Below are positions 18,622 through 26,209 of a DNA stretch of 64,000 nt, piece by piece. Made by a program: the position numbers and the translations under genes. The notes beneath the pieces were generated by a model that searched no databases, was not told the origin of the DNA, and saw nothing but the letters and a program-made list of their open reading frames with translations. The stretch is taken from the NCBI GenBank assembly GCA_964398365.1, contig CAYNMC010000016.1:1-64000 (forward strand). Direction: 5' to 3'. Source of the DNA: CAYNMC01 sp964398365. GTDB taxonomy: Bacteria; Patescibacteriota; Microgenomatia; UBA1400; CAYNMC01. Positions within the stretch are counted from its first letter, which is position 1; each line of letters begins with the position of its first letter.

Positions 18622-19894
18622 AAATAAAACCGATTTTTTTTAATTTTTCCTTTTCCAAAAAATTTCTACCATCAATTAAAATAGGCTGCCTCATTAATTT
18701 TTTAACCTTAACAAAATCTAGTTTCCGATAAATTGGCCATTCGGTAACCAAAATTAAAACATCGGAGTTTTTAATTGATTCATAAACATTTTTATAACAT
18801 TTGATATTTAATACTTTTGCTAATTTTTTAATTTGTGGCACCGCTACGGGATCATGGGCTTTAATTTTTACCCTTTCTTTTTTAAGTTCCTTAATCAGTA
18901 AAATCGCTCTTGATTCTCTCAAATCATCGGTTTGGGGCTTAAAAGATAAACCTAAAATGGTTAGCCTTCTGCCTTTTAACTCACCGCCAAAAACTTTTCT
19001 TAATTTGCTTATTAAATAATCTATTTGATGTTTATTAATTAATTCTACCTGTTTTAGAAAATCAAAATCGTAACCTTGGCGTTTGGCAAAAACAATTAAA
19101 GCTTGGATATCTTTCGGAAAACAGCTGCCGCCGTAACCCAAGCCTGCTTGTAAAAAACTCTTCCCTATCCGCGGATCTAAACCTAAACCTTCCTCTACCT
19201 TAAGAATATCAGCACCAATCTTATCGCAAAGGATAGCTATCGCATTAATAAAAGAAATTTTCGTGGCTAAAAAGGCATTGGCTGCGTATTTTATTAATTG
19301 AGCAGATTTAATATCACAGATTACTCTTGGTGCCTCAATGGCTTGATGAATTTTTAGTAACAAAGACTTAGCTTTTTCTGACTCTGTCCCAATCACAATC
19401 CTTGCAGGATGAAAACTGTCCTCTACCGCTGAACCTTCCCTTAAAAATTCAGGACAAGAGGCTAAATCAAAAGAAATGTGGGTATTATTTTGAATAATTT
19501 CTCTAATTTGTGCGGTGGTTCCTGGCGGAACTGTACTTTTGATGACGATAACACTGTAACTCTTTAAAGCTTTGGCAATTTCTTTGGCGGCAGAAAAAAC
19601 AAAGCTTAAATCATAACCACCATTGGCTTTTGAGGGTGTTCCGACGCAAATAAAAACTGCCTGCGCTCCCCCCAAGGCCTCTTTATAACTGGTAGTAAAT
19701 TTTAAATAACTCTTTTTTACGCCCTCACTAACAATTGCTTTTAAACCTGGCTCAAAAAAGGGAATTTTGTTAGCTTTCAGGGCCTTAATTTTTTTTTCGT
19801 CAATATCAACCGCCGAAACTCTATGTCCTAGTTTGGCAAAAACAGCGGCTGTCACCAAACCAACATAACCAGTACCAACAATAGCAATTTTCAT
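18599..19894 (-). CDS. ugd: UDP-glucose 6-dehydrogenase
   Basis: 431 residues. The NAD-binding GTGYVGLVTA is at residues 7-16. The catalytic segment GLGYGGSCFPKD has the nucleophile Cys258 followed by Lys261-Asp262, and KYAANAFLATKISFINA at 203-219 carries the conserved Asn. FICVGTPSKANGGYD also fits UDP-glucose/GDP-mannose dehydrogenases. UDP-glucose is the usual substrate; UDP-GlcNAc or GDP-mannose cannot be fully excluded from sequence alone. It is the first gene of the ~20 kb glycan operon. The -10 box of its promoter lies 7 bases upstream of the ATG, so the transcript may be leaderless. Confidence 0.88.
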   Translation of the reverse strand: MKIAIVGTGYVGLVTAAVFAKLGHRVSAVDIDEKKIKALKANKIPFFEPGLKAIVSEGVKKSYLKFTTSYKEALGGAQAVFICVGTPSKANGGYDLSFVFSAAKEIAKALKSYSVIVIKSTVPPGTTAQIREIIQNNTHISFDLASCPEFLREGSAVEDSFHPARIVIGTESEKAKSLLLKIHQAIEAPRVICDIKSAQLIKYAANAFLATKISFINAIAILCDKIGADILKVEEGLGLDPRIGKSFLQAGLGYGGSCFPKDIQALIVFAKRQGYDFDFLKQVELINKHQIDYLISKLRKVFGGELKGRRLTILGLSFKPQTDDLRESRAILLIKELKKERVKIKAHDPVAVPQIKKLAKVLNIKCYKNVYESIKNSDVLILVTEWPIYRKLDFVKVKKLMRQPILIDGRNFLEKEKLKKIGFIYEGIGSR

Positions 19895-19901
19895 AAAAGC
19901 A

Positions 19902-19930
19902 AGTATAACAGTGAATTCAGTTTAGCACAA
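19902..19930 (-). promoter_or_regulatory. Promoter of ugd and the surface-glycan operon
   Basis: Read on the minus strand: TTGTGC at 19925-19930, a 17-base spacer, then TATACT at 19902-19907 preceded by TG one base upstream (extended -10). Only 7 bases lie between the -10 box and the ugd ATG, so transcription should begin at or next to the start codon. No Shine-Dalgarno sequence is possible in that space. Confidence 0.6.
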
Positions 19931-19942
19931 TAAAAAAATTAA

Positions 19943-19971
19943 TTGCCTTATTTTAATTTTAGTTTTAGAAT
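19943..19971 (+). promoter_or_regulatory. Promoter of trmD
   Basis: TTGCCT at 19943-19948, a 17-base spacer, and TAGAAT at 19966-19971. The trmD ATG begins 7 bases after the -10 box, so the mRNA is predicted to be leaderless. It is divergent from the ugd promoter; the two -35 boxes are 12 bases apart. Confidence 0.6.
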
Positions 19972-19978
19972 ACAAATA

Positions 19979-20728
19979 ATGAAAATTGATATTATCACCA
20001 TTTTCCCCAAAATGTTTGTTGGCCCTTTCAAGGAAAGTATCATCAAAAGAGCTATAAATAAAAAATTGGTAGAAATTAAAATTCATGACTTAAGAAAATG
20101 GAGTAAAGATAAACATAGAACGATTGATGATAAACCTTACGGTGGCGGCAAAGGCATGATCATGATGATTGAACCAATTGCCAAAGCCCTAGCTTCGCTT
20201 AAGTCCAAAAAGCAAAATTTAAATCTCAAAGTTATTCTTTTATCACCTAGAGGCAAAATTTTTAATCAAAAAAAGGCCAAAGAATTAAGTAACTTAGATC
20301 ATTTAATTTTAATTTGCGGTCATTATGAAGGGGTCGATGAAAGGGTAAGTAAACTTATCGATGAGGAAATCTCTATCGGTGATTATGTCCTTACGGGTGG
20401 AGAAATTCCTGCTATGGTCGTGGTTGACTCAGTTGTTCGGTTAATTCCAGGAGTACTCAAAAGTCGAGAGACAATTAAAAATGAAAGTTTTCAATTAGTA
20501 AAAATCAACGGAAAAAATTTAAAGCTCCTTGAATATCCTCAATATACTCGTCCTGAAGTTTATAAAGGCTGGCGTGTGCCAAAGATTTTACTTTCTGGTA
20601 ATCATCATCAAATTGAAAAATGGCGCTTAAAGCAGTCTTTAAAACTTACACGGCAAAGGCGCCCAGATCTTCTTGTTGTTTTTTTATTGTTTGCAAAGCT
20701 TCTCTTACCCCTAACATTTTTATTTTAA
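19979..20728 (+). CDS. trmD: tRNA (guanine-N1)-methyltransferase
   Basis: 249 residues from ATG 19979. An upstream TTG at 19943 would be in frame but sits in the promoter's -35 box. MKIDIITIFPKMF, DDKPYGGGKGM, LLSPRGKIF, ICGHYEGVDERV and SIGDYVLTGGE are the TrmD hallmarks, including the trefoil-knot SAM-binding loops. It methylates G37 of tRNAs to prevent frameshifting. The C-terminal WRLKQSLKLTRQRRPDLL is conserved; the last 17 residues are hydrophobic and unusual. The final 83 bases are also coding on the other strand for the end of rfbD. It is monocistronic here. Confidence 0.95.
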   Translation: MKIDIITIFPKMFVGPFKESIIKRAINKKLVEIKIHDLRKWSKDKHRTIDDKPYGGGKGMIMMIEPIAKALASLKSKKQNLNLKVILLSPRGKIFNQKKAKELSNLDHLILICGHYEGVDERVSKLIDEEISIGDYVLTGGEIPAMVVVDSVVRLIPGVLKSRETIKNESFQLVKINGKNLKLLEYPQYTRPEVYKGWRVPKILLSGNHHQIEKWRLKQSLKLTRQRRPDLLVVFLLFAKLLLPLTFLF

Positions 20729-21563
20729 ATTCTCTAGTTAATTTTTGATTTGAAAGCGCTAAATAAGCTTGGCGAGGTCGTAAATTTTTAGTTTTAAATT
20801 CCTTTATGCTTGCTTTTTTAATCAATCTTTTATCAAAATTAAAAATCTCAGCTACCAAAGAAGCAAAATCATAGGGAGAAATAAAAGTTGAACCGACAGC
20901 ATGATAAATTCCTTCCGGTTGATTTAAAAAACAGTACTCAATTACTCTCACCAAATCATCAATAAAAGTAGGTGTAAAAATCTGATCAAAATACATTTTA
21001 AGAACCTTACCTGCTTTTAAACTAGCGATGATTTTCCTTAAAAAATCAACTTTTGGTTTTGGTTCTAAATTTAGAGGCGCCGCCTTTGCCTTAAAAGGAA
21101 AAGCTAGTCTTAAAATTACAAAACGACAACCTGACTTTGCCACCTCCTCTTCGGCTAAATATTTAGTTTGGCCGTACCATTCCAAAGGGCAAGGCTTATC
21201 TTCTTCTACATAAGGTTGATTTTTACGACCATCAAAAACAAAATCGGTAGAAATATGAATTAAGTATTTATTGAATTTTCGGCAGGCTTGCGCAAGATAG
21301 CGTGTGCCAAGAACATTTATTTGGTAGCATTTTCCCTTTTTATTCCCTCTCTCTTCCCAAGCCTTATCAACATCGGTAAAAGCAGCTAAATGAACTAAAA
21401 TATTAGATTTTGAACAAAAAATTTTTTGTTCAACTTGTTGCTGTTGAGTAATATCTATACCTGTATTTAAATCAAGATTATCAAAGTGATAATTATTTTG
21501 TAAGAGTTCTACTAAACGAGAACCCACTAAACCAGATAAACCACTACCCAAAATTAACTTCAT
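20646..21563 (-). CDS. rfbD: dTDP-4-dehydrorhamnose reductase (RmlD family)
   Basis: 305 residues. It opens with LILGSGLSGLVGSRLVELL (NAD(P)-binding Gly-rich loop), then HLAAFTDVDKAWEE near residue 58 and HISTDFVFDGR. WYGQTKYLAEEEV gives the Y-x-x-x-K pair, and LRPRQAYLALSNQKL at the C-terminus is typical of RmlD. It reduces dTDP-4-keto-rhamnose to dTDP-L-rhamnose. The upstream rfbC-like gene ends 3 bases before its start, and rfbB precedes that. The last 28 codons are antisense to the 3' end of trmD. It is the last gene of the rhamnose group. Confidence 0.88.
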   Translation of the reverse strand: MKLILGSGLSGLVGSRLVELLQNNYHFDNLDLNTGIDITQQQQVEQKIFCSKSNILVHLAAFTDVDKAWEERGNKKGKCYQINVLGTRYLAQACRKFNKYLIHISTDFVFDGRKNQPYVEEDKPCPLEWYGQTKYLAEEEVAKSGCRFVILRLAFPFKAKAAPLNLEPKPKVDFLRKIIASLKAGKVLKMYFDQIFTPTFIDDLVRVIEYCFLNQPEGIYHAVGSTFISPYDFASLVAEIFNFDKRLIKKASIKEFKTKNLRPRQAYLALSNQKLTREFKIKMLGVREALQTIKKQQEDLGAFAV

Positions 21564-21566
21564 CTT

Positions 21567-22151
21567 TTATCTATTTAATTTAAAAATCTTTTTTTTATGG
21601 GTAAAAAGAGCTCGAAAAGGCTGCCAAGAAAAATAATCTTTTCCTTTTATCTTTAACTGATCAAAAAATAATCTACCCTCTTCTTTAGGATCATAAGTAC
21701 TCGTAGGATAATTCAAAAGTATTGCCGGCCGTTGGCTAATCACCAAAAAACAGTGAAGAACATTTACGGGAATAAGTAAAAGGTAATAACCTTCATCTTT
21801 ATTAATTTCTCCCATTCTAAAAAGATTAAGTAAGCCGTAAGTCTTAGATTTTTGACGCCAATCATAAAGCGCAAAAATCACTTCTCCTTGAATCACCACA
21901 AATCGATCAACTTGTTTGTAAGGATGATAATGCCACCGATCCTCATCACGCGCGACATTAGGATAAGTAAGAGAAAAATAAGTTTGAGCAAAGGGTAATT
22001 TTTGCTTATTAAAAACCTTTAGCCAACGTTGATTTAAAGTTTCTACTAAAATTCCTCGTGAATCCCGATGAGTTGTCAAAGGACAAACTTTTACTCCCTC
22101 AATGAAGGGATAATTCTTAATTTTGGCTAAGGTAAAAAAATTATAGCTCAT
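21567..22151 (-). CDS. dTDP-4-dehydrorhamnose 3,5-epimerase-like cupin protein
   Basis: 194 residues, a cupin fold. RmlC-like elements are DSRGILVETLN, RWHYHPYKQVDRF at 72-84 (His74 and His76 where RmlC has GLHYQ), LYDWRQKSKTYG, and LLLIPVNVLHCFLVIS at 124-139. The position between rfbB and rfbD, with gaps of 3 bases each, argues that it is the 3,5-epimerase of dTDP-L-rhamnose synthesis. The Q-x-K stretch of RmlC is replaced by Q-V-D-R, so the active site is divergent. A different epimerisation pattern or a related isomerase is possible. Confidence 0.75.
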   Translation of the reverse strand: MSYNFFTLAKIKNYPFIEGVKVCPLTTHRDSRGILVETLNQRWLKVFNKQKLPFAQTYFSLTYPNVARDEDRWHYHPYKQVDRFVVIQGEVIFALYDWRQKSKTYGLLNLFRMGEINKDEGYYLLLIPVNVLHCFLVISQRPAILLNYPTSTYDPKEEGRLFFDQLKIKGKDYFSWQPFRALFTHKKKIFKLNR

Positions 22152-22154
22152 TTT

Positions 22155-23171
22155 TTAGTAATCAGTGCCATACCATTGTCGGTAATATTTTTGATATTCC
22201 CTGTTTTTGACTCTTCGCCACCAACTTTGATTTTCTTGATACCACTGAACAGTTTTTCTCAAAGCAGTTTCAAAATCAAATTGGGGCTCATAACCCAAAT
22301 CTTTTTTTGCTTTACTCCAGTCTAAAGCATAACGAACATCATGGGCCGGTCGATCTTTAATAAAAACTATACGATCTTTTGGCTGCTTGAAAATTTTAAG
22401 CAATTTATAAACCACTTCCAAATTAGAAATTTCTCCTGTTAAACCACCGATACAGTAAGTTTCACCAATTTTACCTTTCTTCAACACCAAATCAATTGCC
22501 CGACAATGATCTTCCACATACAACCAGTCCCTTACCTGATTGCCTTGCCCATAAATCGGCACTTTCTTTCCTTCCAAAAGATTAGTAATTGCTAAAGAAA
22601 TTAATTTTTCAGGAAATTGATAAGGGCCATAATTGTTCGAGGTATTGGTTACAGTAACTGGTAAACCATAAGTCTTAAAATAAGCCCTCACTAAGCAATC
22701 AGCTCCGGCTTTTGAAGCAGCATAAGGACTATTTGGTTTAAAAGGAGATTTTTCATTAAATTTTTCTTTTGAATTAAGAGTTAAAGTACCAAAAACCTCA
22801 TCCGTGGAAACATGATGAAATCTTTTTACTTGATGTTTTAGGGCAGCTTCCAGTAAAACTTGCGTACCTAAAACATTAGTTTTAACAAAAGCCGTAGGGT
22901 TTAAGATAGAACGATCTACATGAGATTCAGCTGCAAAATGAACAACCAAATCAACACCTCGCATAGCTTTGTTAACTGCTTGAGGATTACAAATATCAGC
23001 TTTAATAAACTGATAATGTGGATTTTTTTCCACTGATTTTAAATTCTCTAAATTCCCGGCGTAAGTTAATTTATCAAAATTAAGGATTTCGTCCTTAGGA
23101 TATTTCTCTAACCAGTAAAGGATAAAATTTGAACCAATAAAACCAGCACCACCGGTAATTAACAATCTCAT
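22155..23171 (-). CDS. rfbB: dTDP-glucose 4,6-dehydratase
   Basis: 338 residues. GGAGFIGSNF at residues 6-15 binds NAD; HFAAESHVDRSI near 82, HVSTDEVFGTL near 122 (Thr-Asp-Glu catalytic set) and SPYAASKAGADCLVRAY near 150 (Tyr/Lys pair) are all intact. NTSNNYGPYQFPEKLI is an RmlB signature. It converts dTDP-glucose to dTDP-4-keto-6-deoxyglucose, the second step of dTDP-rhamnose synthesis. It lies 22 bases after the YkuK-like gene and 3 bases before the rfbC-like gene. The matching rfbA is about 5.5 kb away at 28624-29352. Confidence 0.94.
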   Translation of the reverse strand: MRLLITGGAGFIGSNFILYWLEKYPKDEILNFDKLTYAGNLENLKSVEKNPHYQFIKADICNPQAVNKAMRGVDLVVHFAAESHVDRSILNPTAFVKTNVLGTQVLLEAALKHQVKRFHHVSTDEVFGTLTLNSKEKFNEKSPFKPNSPYAASKAGADCLVRAYFKTYGLPVTVTNTSNNYGPYQFPEKLISLAITNLLEGKKVPIYGQGNQVRDWLYVEDHCRAIDLVLKKGKIGETYCIGGLTGEISNLEVVYKLLKIFKQPKDRIVFIKDRPAHDVRYALDWSKAKKDLGYEPQFDFETALRKTVQWYQENQSWWRRVKNREYQKYYRQWYGTDY

Positions 23172-23193
23172 AGAACTATTTTAACTCATTATT

Positions 23194-23688
23194 TTAAGTG
23201 TGTTTATCCGCTACTTTACTTGCCCCATAAGCTTCAGGTTTAGTCTTAGCCGTGAACCCATTACCAGTAACCATACCCACCAATTCTTTAATCATCTCTC
23301 TGGTTGCACCCACTCGACCAACATCAATATGAATTTCCAAATCATAATGTCTTTCGCCATTCAGAGCTCTATTCAGATAGGGTAGTAAAACTTGGGCTAA
23401 ATTTAAAGAAGCAATGGTTTCGGCATAAATTTTTTCTTTGAGGCTGTAAACTTTGGACAAAGTTTGGCGATGCCAAAAATAACGCCCGCCTTTACCTTGA
23501 CGATAAATCACCACTGCCGTTACTAGCGTTAAAAACTTCTTGTTTTCTGTTTTCTTCTGATGAGAATCACTGCCAATTACCAGTTGATAATAAAACTCTG
23601 GTTCTTGGTTGACAAAATCAACAATTTCCCTCACCATTTGCTGTAGACTTAAACGACCACAGCTGGGGCTCTTAAATTGATTTTTCAT
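23194..23688 (-). CDS. YkuK/DUF458 family RNase H-like protein
   Basis: 164 residues matching the DUF458 (YkuK) family, which has an RNase-H-like fold: the N-terminal FKSPSCGRLSLQQMVREI, LVIGSDSHQKK near residue 40, and EIHIDVGRVGATREMI with GASKVADKHT at the end. Acidic residues in GSDS and HIDVG are candidates for metal binding, but I know of no firmly established activity. It is the first gene of the rhamnose operon and has a TATAAT box 7 bases before its ATG. Its link to rhamnose synthesis is probably only positional. Confidence 0.82.
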   Translation of the reverse strand: MKNQFKSPSCGRLSLQQMVREIVDFVNQEPEFYYQLVIGSDSHQKKTENKKFLTLVTAVVIYRQGKGGRYFWHRQTLSKVYSLKEKIYAETIASLNLAQVLLPYLNRALNGERHYDLEIHIDVGRVGATREMIKELVGMVTGNGFTAKTKPEAYGASKVADKHT

Positions 23689-23695
23689 AAATTAT

Positions 23696-23724
23696 ATTAT
23701 ACCTTAATCAATCCTTTCCCTTAA
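23696..23724 (-). promoter_or_regulatory. Promoter of the YkuK-rfbBCD operon
   Basis: On the minus strand TATAAT lies at 23696-23701, with a second overlapping TATAAT at 23691-23696. A weak -35 (TTAAGG) sits 17 bases upstream at 23719-23724. The ATG follows the first -10 box after 7 bases, so a leaderless transcript is predicted. Confidence 0.5.
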
Positions 23725-23761
23725 AAAATTTAAGCGCGTGTTAAAATAATGAAGATTAAAA

Positions 23762-25162
23762 ATGAAAATTAATTTTCAAAAAATCGGCGTCAATAAATAT
23801 CGTTTAGAAAGACAACAAGGAATGCAAGCGGAGGTAATTTTTTATGCCAAAGAATCACTTTTACCCCAAATTACTCAAGATTTAGCCTTAAAACAACTTC
23901 TAGAAGCTGCGAGTTTACCAGGCGTTGTTTCGCCTGTGATTGGTATGCCTGATATTCATGAAGGCTTTGGTCTTCCTATTGGAGGCGTAATGGCCACCGA
24001 TGGTTTAATTTCAGCAGGCGCAGTAGGTATGGATATTAATTGTGGCGTCAGGCTCTTAACTTCGAGAATAAATTATGAAAAAAAAGTTTTTACACCTCAA
24101 TTTCTTTCTTATCTTAGTCACCAAATTGAAAAAAATATTCCCATAGGCCTTGGAGGAAAAAGAAAAGAAAAAATAAGCCTCGAGCTGGAAAGAATCACTA
24201 AAGAAGGCGTTACCTATCTTGTCAAAAAGGGCTATGCTTTAAAAGCCGACCTTAAAGTCATTGAAGAATCAGGCAGATTTAAAGAAGCTAATTTTGAAGC
24301 CTTAAGTGAAAGAGCCAAAAAAAGGGCTCTCAAACAATTAGGTAGTTTAGGCTCGGGCAATCATTTTATTGAAATTCAAAAAGTAACAGAAATTTACGAT
24401 CCGGCTTTGGCAACTGCTTTTGGTTTATTTAATCAACAAATTTGTTTAATGGTCCATTCTGGTTCAAGGGCGTTGGGACATCAAACTTGTCTTGATTATA
24501 CTGATCTTTTTTGGAGATTGGCTCCTAAATATCAGCTAAAATTACCAACAAAAGGCCTAGCTGCTCTTCCAATAACCACGAAAGAGGGACAAGCTTATTT
24601 TGGGGCAATGGCTGCGGCAGTCAATTTTGCTTTTTGTAATCGAAGTTTAATAACTTATTACCTTCGCCAAATCTTTAAAAAAGAATTTGGGAATGAACTT
24701 AAACTTCTTTATGATTTGGCTCACAATATTGCTAAATGGGAAATCCATAAAGGTAAAAATCTCTTAGTCCATCGAAAGGGTGCTACTCGCGCTTTGCCAG
24801 CAAATCACCAACAAAATCCAAAAAAATACCAAGCAACCGGTCATCCAGCAATTATTCCCGGCAGTATGGGTACTCCTTCTTACATCATGGTAGGTTTAGC
24901 AGCTAATAGCGAAACTTTTGATTCAATCAATCATGGTGCCGGCCGAGCCATGTCACGAACCGAAGCAAAAAAAAGAATAAAGCTTGAAGATTTTAAAAAA
25001 CAAATGGAAAAGGTTATCTATAACCAGCCCTTCCCTCGCATTGCTGATGAAGCACCTCAGGCTTATAAAAATATTACGGAAGTCATTGAAACTTTAGTTG
25101 AAGCCGGTCTAACCAAAAAGGTTGCCAAGCTGATGCCTTTAGCGGTAATTAAAGGCGCTTAA
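23762..25162 (+). CDS. rtcB: RNA-splicing ligase RtcB
   Basis: 466 residues. All RtcB signatures are visible: GMPDIHEGFGLPIGG near residue 61, GMDINCGVRLL at 89-99 (metal ligands Asp91, Cys94), SLGSGNHFIE, MVHSGSRALGHQ, DLAHNIAKWE, and VHRKGATRA near 337. PGSMGTPSYI and the guanylylated-His loop NHGAGRAMSR follow. It joins 2',3'-cyclic-phosphate or 3'-phosphate ends to 5'-OH ends using GTP, in RNA repair or tRNA splicing. No archease gene is adjacent. A TAAAAT box 14 bases before the ATG suggests a very short leader. Its 3' end overlaps the convergent DUF763 gene by 24 bases. Confidence 0.95.
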   Translation: MKINFQKIGVNKYRLERQQGMQAEVIFYAKESLLPQITQDLALKQLLEAASLPGVVSPVIGMPDIHEGFGLPIGGVMATDGLISAGAVGMDINCGVRLLTSRINYEKKVFTPQFLSYLSHQIEKNIPIGLGGKRKEKISLELERITKEGVTYLVKKGYALKADLKVIEESGRFKEANFEALSERAKKRALKQLGSLGSGNHFIEIQKVTEIYDPALATAFGLFNQQICLMVHSGSRALGHQTCLDYTDLFWRLAPKYQLKLPTKGLAALPITTKEGQAYFGAMAAAVNFAFCNRSLITYYLRQIFKKEFGNELKLLYDLAHNIAKWEIHKGKNLLVHRKGATRALPANHQQNPKKYQATGHPAIIPGSMGTPSYIMVGLAANSETFDSINHGAGRAMSRTEAKKRIKLEDFKKQMEKVIYNQPFPRIADEAPQAYKNITEVIETLVEAGLTKKVAKLMPLAVIKGA

Positions 25163-26209
25163 TCTTTTAAGGATTTTATCTTTTTGGCAAGGGGAAAATT
25201 TAATCTTTCTCACCGCCTGCGTGAGGAGGTTAATTGAAGTTTGATAAGTTTGCAGATCAAGAGGATAAGGAATCCCGTCCTTGCCACCATGAGTAAAGGC
25301 GTAGCGTACCGGATCTTCATAAGAGGGTTTGGCACCGTAAATTAACTCGGCAATTAAAGTTAACGCCCGAAGGGTTTTGGAACCTAATCCCTCGATCATT
25401 AAGACTTCTTCAAAATTGGAAGGTTGTTTAATATAAGTTGTGAGAAAAATTCTACTTAAATACTCTCGTTTTAAATCAGAAACTAAAATCTGATGTCTTT
25501 TGGGTAAATTTAAACTATAAACAATCTTTTTGAGTTTTTTTAAATTATTTTCTGGTTTGTCTTTTGCAAGAGAAGTAATTATTTCTCTTGTTTGTTTGCT
25601 TTTTTTGGCCACCAAATTTAAAGGTTTTAATTTTTTCTCCCCGCAAATTGCTGACTGCGGCTCTTCCACAAAGCTAGCTACCTTATCTGACAACCAGTGA
25701 TAACGTCGCGCCATCCGGCCAGAAAGATTCATTCCCTGCTGAATAACCACCCATTTACCTTTGGAAGTAAAGAAAAAATTATGCTGATATAACTGATAAC
25801 CATCTTGTAAAGCATTATTATCAACCTTGGCACTCATTTTAGAAGCATAAATCAACGATGACTGCTTATCATGGGGAGCCTTTTTAGAAATCTCTTCTGG
25901 TGTTCGACGAGAGGCAGCCCCCTTACCCCCGCAAATGAATAAATCTAAATCCTTTTCTAAACCTTTTACTGCTTCTTTTAAGGCGCCACAAGTAGTTGTA
26001 GTTGTTCCCGAAGAATGCCAATCAAATCCTAAAACACAAGCTAAAGATTGAAACCAAAAAGGATGACTTAAACGCCTCAAAAAATCATCAACTCCAAATT
26101 CACTTACCATAAAAATCATAATTTCTCTTGCCAACCTTACCATTTGTTGAAATAACCATGGTGGTGTCTTACCATAATGAAGTGGTAAATTTGCTATTCC
26201 CGTTTTCAT
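25139..26209 (-). CDS. DUF763 domain-containing protein
   Basis: 356 residues. The N-terminal MKTGIANLPLHYGKTPPWLF, GFDWHSSGTTTTTCGALKEA near residue 80 and GGKGAASRRTPEEI are the recognisable DUF763 blocks. VLMIEGLGSKTLRALTLIAEL near 270 looks like a helix-hairpin-helix motif, which suggests nucleic-acid binding. The family is found in archaea and some bacteria, and I know of no experimentally fixed function. It sits downstream of rarA with a 4-base overlap and is convergent with rtcB. A DNA- or RNA-processing role is inferred from the neighbours and HhH element. Confidence 0.85.
   Translation of the reverse strand: MKTGIANLPLHYGKTPPWLFQQMVRLAREIMIFMVSEFGVDDFLRRLSHPFWFQSLACVLGFDWHSSGTTTTTCGALKEAVKGLEKDLDLFICGGKGAASRRTPEEISKKAPHDKQSSLIYASKMSAKVDNNALQDGYQLYQHNFFFTSKGKWVVIQQGMNLSGRMARRYHWLSDKVASFVEEPQSAICGEKKLKPLNLVAKKSKQTREIITSLAKDKPENNLKKLKKIVYSLNLPKRHQILVSDLKREYLSRIFLTTYIKQPSNFEEVLMIEGLGSKTLRALTLIAELIYGAKPSYEDPVRYAFTHGGKDGIPYPLDLQTYQTSINLLTQAVRKIKFSPCQKDKILKRLSAFNYR

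Noticed and set aside
20729..20790. Terminator between trmD and rfbD
   Set aside because: The genes overlap and no GC stem with a U-run is visible at either 3' end.
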